Source: Chamaecrista fasciculata (Eukaryota; Streptophyta; Magnoliopsida; Fabales; Fabaceae). Taken from it: DNA of 64,000 nucleotides. A program made the position numbers and the translations under genes. Below are positions 1 through 11,218 of this stretch, piece by piece. Where the stretch lies: the NCBI GenBank assembly GCA_003254925.1, contig QANZ01035721.1, positions 1 through 64,000 of the forward strand, written 5' to 3'. The notes below the pieces were generated by a model. It had not been told where the DNA came from. It did no database searches and worked only from the letters and a program-made list of their open reading frames with translations. The number at the start of each line of letters is the position of its first letter. The stretch's first letter is position 1.

Positions 1-735
1 AGGTCTAATTCACCTTAAGGGTTTTTATAGATTTATGGAGGGAAAGAGAATAGAAGAGATTGGAGAAAGAGGGGAGGGAAACGATTGGAGGGAGAGAGGA
101 GGGAAGCTCTCCCTTTGTTTGAAGAAGTAGCGGCTAATTCTATACATACTATCTCTACATCTGGTTTCACAAATCACATAGTATCATAAAGAGCTATTCC
201 GGGCACTGTCCATCCGCCCGGAGAATTTTGAAACAAATATAGATCTTTGTTTTCATCCTCTTGAGTGAAATATAGCATAAGGCCAATAAGTTGATTCGAT
301 ATGTCACTATCAAACCCTTGGCCTAGAAAAAGTATTCTTTCTTGATAAAGTCGGTTGATTAGGATCAAATTTGATCTCTTAGGAGCTGTACATGCACCTT
401 TTGATGCATACGGTTCACCAAATAAAAGGGGGAGAGATTTGGTCTCTCATTCCCTTCTTCATCAATATCCTCAATTCAAACAAATCTTAAAAGAGTTCTT
501 TAAGGGAGATAATTGTCTCATTATATATATAAGGTTAGAATGTCATTTAACTAAGCAATGTGCAGACAGCTTACAGTAAGACTCATTTATTCACACATGC
601 TCAAACCAAGCTCTAATACCATGTAGCTAGAAATGTTTAATTCACCTTAAAAGAGTTATCTAGGGCTGAGAGTTACCTTATTATATATATATAGAATTAG
701 AATGTCATTTAACTAAGCAATGCGGGACTTCAATA
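1..735 (-). repeat. LTR/TRIM-like repeat pair, one copy split by an insertion
   Basis: Two related segments lie in the same orientation. One runs from about 624 to 735. The other is split: bases 1-19 match its beginning (TTCACCTTAA) and bases 484-566 match its remainder (CTTAAAAGAGTT, then AATGTCATTTAACTAAGCAATG). Next to the intact copy, the minus strand reads CA followed by TGGTATTAGAGC (612-623), one base away from the initiator-Met tRNA primer-binding sequence of plant retrotransposons. I infer a small LTR or TRIM-type element on the minus strand with a very short interior. Only the similarity and the primer-site-like motif are seen; no coding domain is present, so the class is tentative. 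Confidence 0.35.
120..480 (-). pseudogene. clpP: Nuclear insertion of plastid clpP (intron 1 end plus exon 2), decayed
   Basis: The minus strand from about 372 down to 121 encodes a stretch of plastid ClpP protease: [13 protein letters not shown] start, QLIGLM, DLYLF, SPGGW (the catalytic-serine neighbourhood is not reached), GIALYDTM, then KPDV and ELAA. An in-frame TGA replaces the Gln codon after DTM, and several residues differ from plastid ClpP. Directly upstream, at 417-384 on the minus strand, is a group II intron domain V hairpin (GAACCGTATGC...GCATGTACAGCTC), as expected for clpP intron 1. It is a plastid-to-nucleus transfer (NUPT), not a working gene: exons 1 and 3 are absent. It sits inside the LTR-like repeat described for 1-735, and bases 20-119 to its left (purine-rich GGAGGG runs) are not recognisably plastid. 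Confidence 0.85.
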
Positions 736-3025
736 TATTTTTTTACTCATAATTTTATAATATTTAGATTTTAGATCAAAATTTAATCATAAGTATATTA
801 AAAATTATCTGACTTTCATTTTCATGTCCGCTTCAACCTTGAACCCTAGTTTGTTTGTAAAAAATTATGAACTTCTCTTTTCTGTGCAAGCAAAATAGAG
901 GGGACAATTTCATCCTTGTTAGTAAACATAGACTCTAAAGAAATTATATATTTTGATAATTAAGTGAAGAAAATAAATTGCTCCACCATTAAAAAAAGAA
1001 TAAGAAGAGGAAATAGATGCAAAGGAAAGTTAAAATGATACGAGTAAATTACAATTTATTTTATTTTAGAATGAATCAAGTTAGGGTTTATATAGAAAGT
1101 TAACATTGACAATTTAGTTATTTTATTTTAAATAATTAGAAGACTTGAAATTGATTGATTAAAAAGTTATTTATAAATCTTTTAAATTAGTATGACATTG
1201 TAATCAAAATTATAGAGCGCAGCATTTCCACCAAAAAAAAAAAAGAAAAAGAGCGCAGCGTGTATTGAAACTTATGACAACGAAGCACAAGAAGCTAGGC
1301 ATAGTAGAATGCAAAAGGGGTGATAATATAATAGGTATTGAATCAAACTTTAATAATACGCTAATTTTGATGAACTAGAATCTTAGCTGAGAAAGTTTTA
1401 CTTAGTTCGAGGATACATAGAATGTCTTTGGATGAGGGAGCTCTTATAATGTCGCTGTATAACCTCCAAAGCTTTAATCATTAAGGTGACACAAAGGTAT
1501 ATCATGAATAGCATTATATATATGTTTAGGGAAGGCTTAAATTAAATGGGACGAGATTCAATAGAATGATTCTGTGTGCTTAGATGGCTTGGCCCCACAA
1601 TCCAGAATCTTTGGGGCATGGACTCAAGCAAATGGGATCGGAATATTTAGCCCAAAAAAAAAATGAGATCGGAATATCAACTATGAGAGATTATTTACTT
1701 ATTCCAGAGTTTTTTATAACTATTTTTTTTTTCAAAGTACATATTGTATCTTATAATTTTTTTTAGCTCTCAATTTAGTCTCGAGAGATTATTTACTTAT
1801 TCCAGAGTTTTTTATAACTATTTTTTTTTCAAAGTACATTTTGTATCTTATAATTTTTTTAGGTCTCAATTTAATCTCATAATTTTTTTGTTATACTTTT
1901 AGTTTATATCTTTTGTCAGATTACAAATTTGGTCGTCTTGCGTTGCACCTTTGGTCTCATATCTTTTGATTTTGTTGCAGAATTAATCTCATATCTTTGA
2001 ATTAGGTGTAAAATTAGTCTCATATCTTTGGGTCAGGTGGAATTGACTGTGAGACTTTTTGCAAAGATATAAAACCAATTCTAAAGTCTGACCAAAATAT
2101 ATGGGACCAAAAGTAATACGAAACCAAATCTACAACTTAAGCAAAGATATAAGACCAAAAGTGCAACAAAAAAAATTACAGGGCCAAATTGAAACTTGAG
2201 CAAAAATTATGAGACTAAAAGTGCACTTTAATATATTTTTTTTTATATAACCATGAATTTCTCTCACATATTTACATAACAGTCAAAACTCTAAACAAAG
2301 ACTAATTTTTTTCGGACAAAAAAAGAACAATTAAAACCCTCTTAACAATATCAATTCTCGGGCTCAAACCAAAATTTCTTGATATGTAGAGTAAAAGTGG
2401 CTTACCAATATATTAAATATATGTTGACTCTATAAGTATTTTTTTTTTTAAGAAAAAAAAAGGCAATCCAAATCGAAATATAATATATCTTACATTAAAT
2501 GTAGATTCGTCTAATTATTCTCTTTCACTATACCTAACTTCCATTATTTTTTTCTTTAATCCTTAAAAATGTAATTTATGTTATGAAAATAATTTAACTT
2601 ACTATTATAAAATTAAAAACTAAAAATATATGTTGTAATTAAAGTATTACGACATTTGGAATTTTGTTCGAATAAAATCACATGAAATTAAAGTATGTTA
2701 AGAAAAATGTAATCCAAAAATAAAAATGAAAAAGAAAAAAGAGAAAAGGCGGATAGAAAAGTGGAAAGGAAAGAAGAAAGGGTAAGGAAGGAGTGAAATT
2801 AAAGAGGAAGTGNAGTTTGTTTGGTTTGGGTTGGTTTGGGTTGACCCAATTATTTTCTTTAGCTCAACTCAACCCAATCCGCCAAATAAATTAGTGAGCC
2901 CGAACCAACCCATCCTAAACCCAACCCAAACCGTGAATACCTAATAGACAGCAAGAATACAATGAATTTAACGAACACATTACAGCTCAGCACGACGTCG
3001 TACGTACGTGTCGTCTCAAGCTGTC
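736..3025. repeat. Intergenic repeats: 98-bp tandem duplication and fold-back element
   Basis: No gene is visible. Bases 1685-1782 and 1783-1880 are a direct tandem duplication of about 98 bp. From about 1740 to 2230 the sequence folds back on itself: left-side motifs such as GGTCTCATATCTTT recur as complements (AAAGATATAAGACC) on the right. The same word set appears at 13.4-13.9 and 21.3-21.7 kb, so this is a dispersed non-coding fold-back or MITE family. There is an ambiguous base (N) at 2813. The 2818-2945 stretch of GGTTTGGGTTGACCC-type words resembles the interior of hAT MITEs elsewhere in the window. Confidence 0.55.
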
Positions 3026-3034
3026 GCAAATGTT

Positions 3035-3121
3035 CATGCAGCTATTGCATGACAACCTCATCAACACGTGCCATATTGGTCCATCACCTTTTGCCACCAA
3101 ATCCCATTCACGCATTATATA
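3035..3121 (+). promoter_or_regulatory. Oleosin promoter: RY motifs, G-box/ABRE, TATA box
   Basis: CATGCA at 3035-3040 and TGCATG at 3046-3051 are inverted RY motifs, which are bound by B3 factors of the ABI3/FUS3 class in seed genes. CACGTG at 3065-3070 is a G-box/ABRE core. TATATA at 3116-3121 lies about 105 bp before the start codon and is a reasonable TATA box. This arrangement matches seed storage and oleosin promoters. Function is inferred from motif content and spacing. Confidence 0.75.
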
Positions 3122-3225
3122 TTCCTCATTCACAATTTCACAACCTTCAATAAAAGTAATAACAATAATCATCATTAATTCTCCACCCTCCTACTCAGCC
3201 GTCCGATCCTCATCCTCCTCATCCA

Positions 3226-3666
3226 ATGGCTGACGTCGTTCACCACTACCCTCCTCATCACTACCAAACGACGTCGTCTCACTACAATGCCGAGCCTGGG
3301 TCCCACCAAGTAGCCAAAGCCGCCACCGCCGTCACCGCCGGAGGCTCCTTACTCATCCTCTCCGGCCTCATCCTCGCCGGCACCGTGATCGGCCTCACCA
3401 TCGTCACGCCGTTGTTCGTGATTTTCAGCCCGGTGCTCGTGCCAGCCGTGATTGCCGTCGTGCTATTGGGCACCGGCTTTTTGGCTTCCGGCGGGTTCGG
3501 TGTTGCCGGAATCACCGTGTTGTCGTGGATTTATCGGTTCGTCACGGGGCAGCATCCGGCCGGCTCCGACCAGCTCGAGACGGCGCGTCACAAGCTCCTG
3601 AGCAAGGCGCGTGAGATTAAGGATTATGGACAGCAGAATATCAGTGGTGGTGCACAGGCTTCGTAA
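3226..3666 (+). CDS. Oleosin, H-form (seed oil-body structural protein)
   Basis: This intronless 146-residue protein coats seed oil bodies and keeps them from fusing. A short hydrophilic, His/Tyr-rich N-terminus (1-30) is followed by an uninterrupted hydrophobic hairpin of about 70 residues (34-105). The hairpin carries the diagnostic proline knot P62-x5-S68-P69-x3-P73 (core SPVLVP), which turns it inside the triacylglycerol core. The C-terminus is amphipathic. It includes the extra segment at about 105-122 ([12 protein letters not shown]) that marks the high-molecular-weight H isoform; L isoforms lack it. Length and order agree with sesame-type 15-17 kDa oleosins. The start at 3226 follows a CT-rich leader and a seed-type promoter. 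GC content is clearly higher than the surrounding DNA. Expression in maturing seed is inferred from the RY and ABRE boxes upstream. Confidence 0.96.
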   Translation: MADVVHHYPPHHYQTTSSHYNAEPGSHQVAKAATAVTAGGSLLILSGLILAGTVIGLTIVTPLFVIFSPVLVPAVIAVVLLGTGFLASGGFGVAGITVLSWIYRFVTGQHPAGSDQLETARHKLLSKAREIKDYGQQNISGGAQAS

Positions 3667-5925
3667 AGGTGTGCCTGCACGTAGAGGATTGTGGCAATAA
3701 TAATGCTGTGTTATATATCTATTAGGTATAGTAGTGTATCTGTGTATGTTATCTATTTATGAATTTTGAGCTTTTTTTTTTTTGTGGTCCTTCTTTATCT
3801 CGCGCGCGTTTTCTTTCCATTTTCGGCTATTTTGGTTTTCCTGTGTTACTTCGCTATTTTGGAAATAATGGATGATTTGTCTTTCAATTCTGAGCTCAAT
3901 TATGTTTTAACTGAAAAAACTAGATTGGTTTTATCTAATTTTGCGCCATTTTACCAAAAAAGAAAGAAAGAGAAAACTAGATTGGTCAAAATCCCACATT
4001 GGTTTAGGGGGTAAATTTTAAATTTTTCTTAAATATTTTATTTATTTTATATTAGTCTTACNTTTAAATTAATATTAAATATTTTATTTATTTTATATTA
4101 GTCTTACATATTTTTATAATTTCTCAGATTGATCTCAAACTAAAAAATATAGTCATATTTATCTTGTTTTGAGTTCGAATGCAACAAATCCAAAGTTATG
4201 AGATGTTTTTAATTAATACTTTCTTTATTTAGTTTGGGTCATTAATAAATGATGTCAATTCGAGTCCTAAAAATAAATCGCTCGTTTCATGATCAACGAG
4301 CGACGTTGGTCATATTTTTCTTATTTCAAATTCGAATGCGACAATTTTCGAACTATATATTAACTCTTGAAAAGTCATTTCTCCGTCCAATTGAGATCAT
4401 TAGCTAATAAAGTCAAATTGCGTCTTAAAAGTAAGTTTGAGACTATACTTTTAAGATTTTTCAGTTAGTCTCAAACCTACTTTTCAGGCACGATTTGAGC
4501 TCATTTGCTAGCAATTTCAACTGGGTGGATAAATAACTCTTTAAAAGTTAACCTATAATTTTAAAATTGTCGCATTCAAACTTAAAATAAATGTTGTTAT
4601 AACCTTATGCAACCTCTTCAAGAGCGTCATCCTCTTCGCAAGTGCGCATCCTTATGAGACCCTTGTTGCCTCTCATGATAGTTGGTGAACACAAAGTGTC
4701 TCCTACAATAAGTATCCTTTCACTCTCTTATTTCTCTAGCAAACGAGGATCAATCTCACCCTCAGAGGATGAACTATCATCTTCACTATGAGAAGATGAG
4801 AAGCTCCCCCTCACCACACGAGGAATGAATTCTTTCATACAAGAATTGAAGAAACATTTCTTCACTCAAAGATACTCTACTTTCACTCAAGGGTGATCCT
4901 AGGATAAAGATTACCTCCTCTCTGTGGATTAAGTCATTCTCCCTAGCTACCAGAGAAATTTAAAAAATATAGCAGAACAAATATAAAAAAATTCATATTT
5001 TTGAAGACATGATTGAAAAATGAGTGATTAGAGTCCACAAGTGAACACAATTAAAAAAAAAACAAAAGAAATAAAGAACAAGAATAAAATTAGTTACTCT
5101 CAGTGAAATGTAGGCCAATTACAATGCCAGTATTAGGAAATGTAGTTTCTTACAATAATATATTGGATTATTTTAAAAAGAATATTAGTTTTTAAACCAC
5201 TATCAATTGGTCCCCCTCAAGTATTACATGTAAAATGTTTTTGTCCGATTTGGAAGTTCATCTTTTAATATAAAACAATTCACGTACAAACTTCTACTAG
5301 GAAAAATATATATTTTTTCAAATAAAAAAAATAATATTATAGAACAAGAAAACATCTAAAAATAATAATTATAATTTTTTTTTACCTTTCCACCCCACAG
5401 TTCACATATCGCTTTAAAGTTTAAACATTTGCACGTTGATGTTCCTACGCTCAATTGCTGTGGTCACATGGATTGCCCACTCCTTAATTTCTATTTCTTC
5501 TATATTTGGAGAGCTCCCTATTTCTTCTTTTTTGTTGAATTATCTCTCTCAATAGATATTTTGTGGTTCAATCGTCTATCTGTTTCCTTTTTACATTCTT
5601 TTTCTTATTATTATAAACAAAACATATTTATACTTCTATAATAACTTTAATGTTTTTTTAATCATGATGATTTTATCAAAACTATACATTTAAAATATGA
5701 AATATTTAAAAACAAATAAAAACATCATGAAAATTTAAATATATATCTTTAAACTATTTTGTCTTATTCTAATTATAATCTTTTTATGTTGTTGCTTGAG
5801 CAAAAAGAAAACACAACGTAACGTCATCGTCGGGTTGCCACCCTTCTAATAGTGGTAGCTCTTCTTTATTTTTCTACACAACGGTGGTAGCCCCTCTGTC
5901 TAGACAATGTTGAAAATCCCTCTCT
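3667..5925. other. Intergenic, no gene recognised
   Basis: This begins with the oleosin 3' UTR, with AATAATAATG-type poly(A)-signal-like sequence near 3695-3705. A 31-bp direct repeat occurs at 4031-4061 and 4077-4107 with an unresolved base (N, 4062) between the copies, which may be an assembly ambiguity. At 4600-4950 the minus strand is rich in acidic and serine codons, reminiscent of copia-type gag linkers, but no domain can be assigned. The remainder is AT-rich. Confidence 0.5.
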
Positions 5926-7232
5926 CGTGAGGGTCCTTTTCTCTCTTTATAAGAGTGTTACTTTATTTCTAGGATTTTGTGACAGCGGCATTCTGGATCA
6001 GAATTCCCACGGTGACGATCTGGTCTGACCTTCTCTGCGACGACAACTCTGGACTAGGCATTCCACGGTGACTTCTATCTTCCACGGTGGCTTCCTGGGG
6101 TGGTTCTAGTTTTTGGGTGCTTAGTGGAGTTTTTTCTGGGTCAGATACTTACACAGCGTCGTTTCTTGTTTTGCTTCCACAACGACGTTTTATCAAATAA
6201 TTATTGTTGCTTTGAGTTTGATTATGTCTGTTTTTAGAGAAGCCACTAAGGTTGACTTTATTTATATTTCCAGTTCTTTAGATGGTTGTAGCTTTAATTA
6301 GATCCCTAGATCCGCTAACTTGGCAGTTGTTTGTCTTGTCAATTTGTCTGACACGAGGATAGGTCCTCTTGGATGGGTTGCAAACATAGTTATTAGTATC
6401 CTACGATTCGCGATTCGAATCATACGATTTGATTCGATTCGACATCAAAACGATACGTGTCGTTGAATGAATCCTTTGATGCCCTGAATCGTTGCGATAC
6501 TCATTGGAATCCTACAATTCGCACTGGAATCGTGAATCGAACGATTTCTACGATTCGAAAGAGTATAGTAAAACAAAGGCTGCAATGTTAAAAAGAACAG
6601 GGCGGATTACAAAAAAATGTTAAAACACTAAAATAGTAACAACATAGCATAATATCAGAGTCAGAAGTTTATATGAGGAGTTTAAAAAGAAAACGGTATT
6701 CAAATTCAAGATACTAGTGAACAAAACATTAGAGATGATGAAGAGGGAAGAGGAAGAAAATGATGGAATAGTCATGTTAGATAAAGATAATAATAATACT
6801 AGTGATGGTAGTGATGTTAATCTAGCTTAATAGGACTAGAAGATAATTAGTTTTAACTTTGTTTTGTTAGTTATGACTTATGAGTTATTTTTTTTATTAT
6901 GATTTGTCATTTATGACTTTATGTGAGACTTATATAATTTTTTGTCATTGATATAATATATTTCATACTATTTTTCATTTTATTCCCGAATCCTATGATT
7001 AGATACGATTCACAATTAAAAAAAATAACTTAACGATTCACAATTTGAATCCCGATTTGACAACTATGGTTGCAAAATCCTCACCTTCGTTAGTTGATAT
7101 CATGTCTAGTGATGCTTATATTAGAGAGAGGTTGGCTATTTTGCATTATTTCCGTTTGTACTGTGATTGGCATCGCCTTACTTTTGAATGAATTATGTTT
7201 CAAACCAAAAAAAACAAAACAAAATTAAACAT
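5926..7232 (+). mobile_element. Non-LTR retroelement remnant with RNase H tail, split by a hAT MITE
   Basis: The leader is rich in CTCTCTCGTGAGGG-type words that recur at about 30.88 and 63.6 kb. From about 6256 the + frame reads SSLDGCSFN-stop-IPRSANLAVVCLVNLSDTRIGPLGWVA, the C-terminal pattern of the RVT_3 RNase H domain at the 3' end of plant LINEs; the stop replaces the usual Trp. The frame is interrupted by the MITE at 6385-7068 and resumes at 7077 (SSPSLVDIMSSDAY...). It ends with an A-rich tail at about 7206-7232. The left boundary is uncertain. The element is dead. Confidence 0.6.
6385..7068. mobile_element. hAT-type MITE with 8-bp target duplication
   Basis: This 684-bp non-coding element begins CATAGTTATTAG and ends with the complementary GACAACTATG. 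The 8-bp direct repeat GTTGCAAA flanks it exactly at 6377-6384 and 7069-7076, as expected for hAT transposition. The interior is rich in ACGATTCGA-type words. It inserted into the RNase H reading frame of the retroelement around it, so it is the younger of the two. Confidence 0.85.
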
Positions 7233-8229
7233 GGAAGTTGCCAAAACAATACTAGACTAACTTTCTTAATTAGGATTTGGTTAAATTATATTTTATTTCA
7301 AATATTATAATTAGTTTCTTTGACATTTGATATCATACAAAAAATTCTATTTCTAATAATTTTATGTTATCAAAATGTTGGATGATTCTTTACACTTAAT
7401 GGGGATCAATCATCAATATATAAAAAATTAAATTTATATATATATGTGTGTGTAAAAAGATAATTTAAATTACTAATTTGAACGTCGAGTCAATAATTTT
7501 ACCCTAACCAGGTGACTGACTACGATTATTAAAATCAAAGTCGTGATCTACAACAAATTGCAAGAAAAAAACCTGGTATATAAGAGAGAGAAAAAGAAAG
7601 AAAGACAAAATTGTTAAGGATTCTCTAAAAATTGAAACTCTTTTCTCAAGTGTATTTTTAAGTGGAGGATGAAGACCCCTATTATAAAAGAGAGAAAAAA
7701 ACCAAATTGACTTTTTATTCAATGTGAGACTTTATAAATTATAATAGGCCTTTTAATAGATTCAAAGGACTTTCACATAGAGGTAAATTAGCTCAAAAAT
7801 TAACATTTATCACTCGCACATAGTGATACGGCCTGACACGTCTCTATAATGGCCTCTATGTTACATACTTGAACAAACTATCTCTCTCCTGTAGATGTTT
7901 ACTTAGTAATTTTATGGGCGTATCAAGTGATGTTCTTTTGTCCGTATGCTTTATATGAGCCTAGACGACTCTTGAGTTCGCTTAGGATAATCTAATTTGA
8001 TAATTTGATTTGGTCATTTGTAATGGGGTGTTCAATAAATATAGTGCACAAGTAACACTATCAAATGAGTCAGCCTAACTTGTCACAGCCTCACAGACTT
8101 AACCTTCTGGCGAGTAGTGTTGGGCTGATCGGTTGTTCATTAATCGACAAAAAGAACGATCATATAACTATTCAACAAGACTCGTAGTATGAACAAGTCA
8201 GATCACGTGCCATTTATTTTATTTTTATT
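7233..8229. other. Intergenic, nothing recognised
   Basis: AT-rich sequence on both strands without a convincing reading frame, RNA gene or clean repeat boundary. Confidence 0.5.
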
Positions 8230-8465
8230 TTTTTTATAAAAGGCACCAAGCTAACTCAACATTCATTAAAATCAAAAGACAAAACATTCAAAATTAATGT
8301 AGGAGATGTCTCAAGCTAACAAAATTCAAAATCAAACATAGAACCTAGTTTGGCAGGAGGATGAACCACCCCATTACAAATTCTAGGTATCCAAATAAAA
8401 TTAGAAGAACACATCTTAAGGTCCTCTATCAAGCACCTAAACGTGATTTGTTCATGCTCCTAGTC
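8230..8465 (-). pseudogene. RNase H (RVT_3) fragment of a non-LTR retroelement
   Basis: The minus strand encodes LIEDLKMCSSNFIWIPR then ICNGVVHPPAKLG, the pattern of the RVT_3 RNase H-like C-terminus (xxW-x-PR-xxN-xxAHxLA). It then reaches a stop followed by an A-rich tail (minus strand) near 8217-8238. Only about 60 codons survive, and the consensus alanine before the histidine is changed. It is a 5'-truncated retro-insertion on the minus strand. Confidence 0.55.
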
Positions 8466-10033
8466 TGCCAAATGGAGAAAACTCCATGGCATCCCTTTTC
8501 TTATATTTATATCATCAATTATGCGCCTTCTTATATATTCATCATCGGTAGGCGTTTAAATTATAATGGAATAAACTACCAAACACTTTTTTGTATTATA
8601 TCATGAAGTGAAATATAGCTAAAACTAATATTAAGTGTAAGCGTTTATTATTGTTGTGTGTTGGAATTGAATGGAGTCGGAATTGATTTGCTTCATTTTG
8701 ATAGTCATGATATTTTGTATACTTGTAATTGTGGGGACAAAGATTCCTGCAAGTGTTGTTGCTTTAGACCACACACTCGCTTCCTATTAGACAATACATG
8801 TGGGTCCCATTCTCTCTTCCTCTAATCTCTTCACACAATAATACGTCACTCACCCTCCCATTTTTCATCGTCCCGTTACTTTCGCCTCCTTTCATTTTCT
8901 TCTTTTCACGTACTTACCTTTTCCTTTTCCTTTTCCTTTTTCATTTCTTTATATTTGCCAAACAATATTATTTTCTTTCCTCTTACTAGCTATTTCTTCT
9001 TCATTTTAATATTTATATTATACAACTTCAAAGTCTTCATATTTTGTATTCCATATCATATTAATATAGTAATTGAGTAAATGAAAGATGAGTAAACATA
9101 AAAAAGGAATAACTTTCTTGTCATCCTTTTTTTCTATAAATTATTTTATATTTTAAGTGTTTTTTTAATGGAATTACATTTTAAAAGTTTAAACTTTAAA
9201 GTGTGTGTGTTTTAAAATCTCCAATATTTAATTAGGTAAGTCTATGTTGCAGCATAGGGTAGAGAGCTAACATTGAGGGAGGCAGAGATTGAGAATATGA
9301 AACGTGCCAAATTTGTATGAGATGCTTTAAATTAAACTAAAATTTATATGTTTGTATTAGATTAGATGCTTTCAATTAAACTAAAGTTTGAAAAAAAAAA
9401 CTTAGTAAATAATTATATATTTTTCATTTTGTTATTAAAAAACTTAATTGCAAAATTATAAAAACTGAAACTAACTTGTTTCCTATTGGAATAATCTATA
9501 GTTAAATCTAAATAAAAAAAATAATATTGTATTTAATCATAAAAATGAAAACTCCTTTAAAAATACAGTATAGTATTTTACCATAACAAATAAATTGTAG
9601 AGGTGAGTGTAACATTTATATAAGATTATACTTTTACATGTGTGTGTTGTGTGTGCGTCTATTATAGTATACATATTACGATAAAATAAACTCACAATAG
9701 GGAGAAGTTAATGTCATATTAGGATAATAAGAGATAGAATAATGTCATGACAATGATTAACTATTTTCCTTTTTGTAGTTATTATTAAGGTCATATTAGG
9801 TGCAGTTTGGTTGTATCCTTTAAATGAGTTATCGAGTTACATGCATGACTACCATATATATCGTCCAATATATAAATATATAGTTTAATTTAATAAATAA
9901 AATATATGCATCTAAAGGGACAAATAGAAATTTAGTAGTTAAAAAGATTGAAATTTCCGGATATTAATTAATTTTCAGATTGGTTTTGAGAAAAAATATT
10001 TTATCTATGCACGACCTGTTAACTAAGAAAAAA

Positions 10034-10069
<36 letters not shown>

Positions 10070-10217
10070 GAGTCTAGTCAATGAAACCTCGAAAAGCAAC
10101 ACATAGTAGGGAAAGTGTTATTAATTAATAAACTATCAACTATGGTTTAACATGTATTAGTTTAGTATATATGACCATATTCCACAATGTATGCAATTCT
10201 ATCAAGTTATATCTATA
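8466..10217. other. Intergenic, pyrimidine tracts and AT-rich DNA
   Basis: No gene is seen. 8810-9000 is strongly pyrimidine-rich with a CCTTTT microsatellite near 8921-8940, and may be promoter-like. TG-rich stretches occur near 9200 and 9640, and a TA microsatellite at about 10037-10066. Confidence 0.5.
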
Positions 10218-10526
10218 TCTATACTATATTATATGTGTGAGGGTGTTTTTGGTTGGTCAAAAATAATTAAATTAAAAATTAAAAAAATAAAAAATGAAAA
10301 TGTGAAACTTGATAATTGGCTAACTGTATAAATAATGAGAGAGAGAAAGTAGTAGATGAGATTTAAGAAAGTGAAAACTTATTATTTGGTCTTTTAATTT
10401 TCACACTTCTAACGATTTAGTCATTGAATAATAGAAATATACTATTTAGTCAGTGAATAACTACAAATATCAAATTAAACGTTACATACATATTTCCGTG
10501 CCCGTTAGGGCACGGAAAACCCCTAG
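10218..10526 (+). mobile_element. Small non-autonomous Helitron
   Basis: The element starts TCTATACTATATTATATG after an A (10217). Near its 3' end it has a perfect 11-bp hairpin (TTTCCGTGCCC, loop GTTA, GGGCACGGAAA; 10493-10518). It terminates in CTAG at 10523-10526, followed by a T. The 5'-TC, the subterminal hairpin, the CTRR end and insertion between A and T are the defining Helitron marks. At 309 bp it has no Rep/helicase coding capacity. The exact 5' base could be 10212 instead, since TC occurs twice. Confidence 0.7.
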
Positions 10527-10704
10527 TATATGTATATGCTTAAATACTTTGGAACAAGTACATAAATTTAATTCATATATGTTCCTTTTGTTATGCTGGC
10601 ATAATTTGGAAAAGAGTGACGTCCACGTTTACCTCAACTTAATGGATCAAATAAGAACTTTTAAGATTTCAAAAGTGATCGAATTTTCAATTTCCAATTC
10701 TATC

Positions 10705-10735
<31 letters not shown>

Positions 10736-10937
10736 TAGCAATTTCATGCATTCTTAAAGTTAAAATGTCAAATAAATACAATAAACTCATTCGAATCGGC
10801 CTAAAGAAATTAATGCATTAATTTATGTGTAATACGGGTTGGTAATAGATGAATTGCGTATGATTCAACCCACCATATATATTGACCTTCTTTATCAACT
10901 AAAATAATTTGGCATATAGCGTATATATATACACACA
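10527..10937. other. Intergenic, nothing recognised
   Basis: AT-rich sequence with a TA/CA microsatellite near 10703-10737. There is an open frame across the Helitron end and this stretch, but it has microsatellite composition and no family resemblance. Confidence 0.5.
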
Positions 10938-11218
10938 CTAGGGGCTTTGCGTGCCCGTAGGGATCAAAATGAAATTGATAGTAAATATTATAGACCCAAT
11001 TGAGGTTTTGGCCTAAAAAAATAAACTATTTCTCATATTATGGAGAAAGATAGAGAGAGAGACACACACAACCCACGTTTTCAATCCATTTTCTAGTTTT
11101 TCATTTAATTTATAATTGTAAACTGACAATTATGTATTTTTTTATTGGTTAATTAAAGTTTAGCCTAAAGTTAAAAAAGAAAGACAACCAGAAAAGGATA
11201 GAGTCATATAATATAAGA
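10938..11218 (-). mobile_element. Probable second Helitron end, opposite orientation
   Basis: Read on the minus strand, the segment starts TCTTATATTATATG after an A and ends CGGGCACGCAAAGCCCCTAG before a T. This resembles both ends of the Helitron at 10218-10526. The subterminal hairpin is degenerate here (GATCCC/GGGCAC), so the call rests on the terminal similarity. Confidence 0.4.

Noticed and set aside
4600-4950. Copia gag-like acidic/serine segment on the minus strand
   Set aside because: No zinc knuckle, protease or integrase motif was found, so the resemblance is only compositional.
10453-10821. 122-codon open frame on +
   Set aside because: It spans the Helitron 3' hairpin and a TA/CA microsatellite and resembles no protein family.
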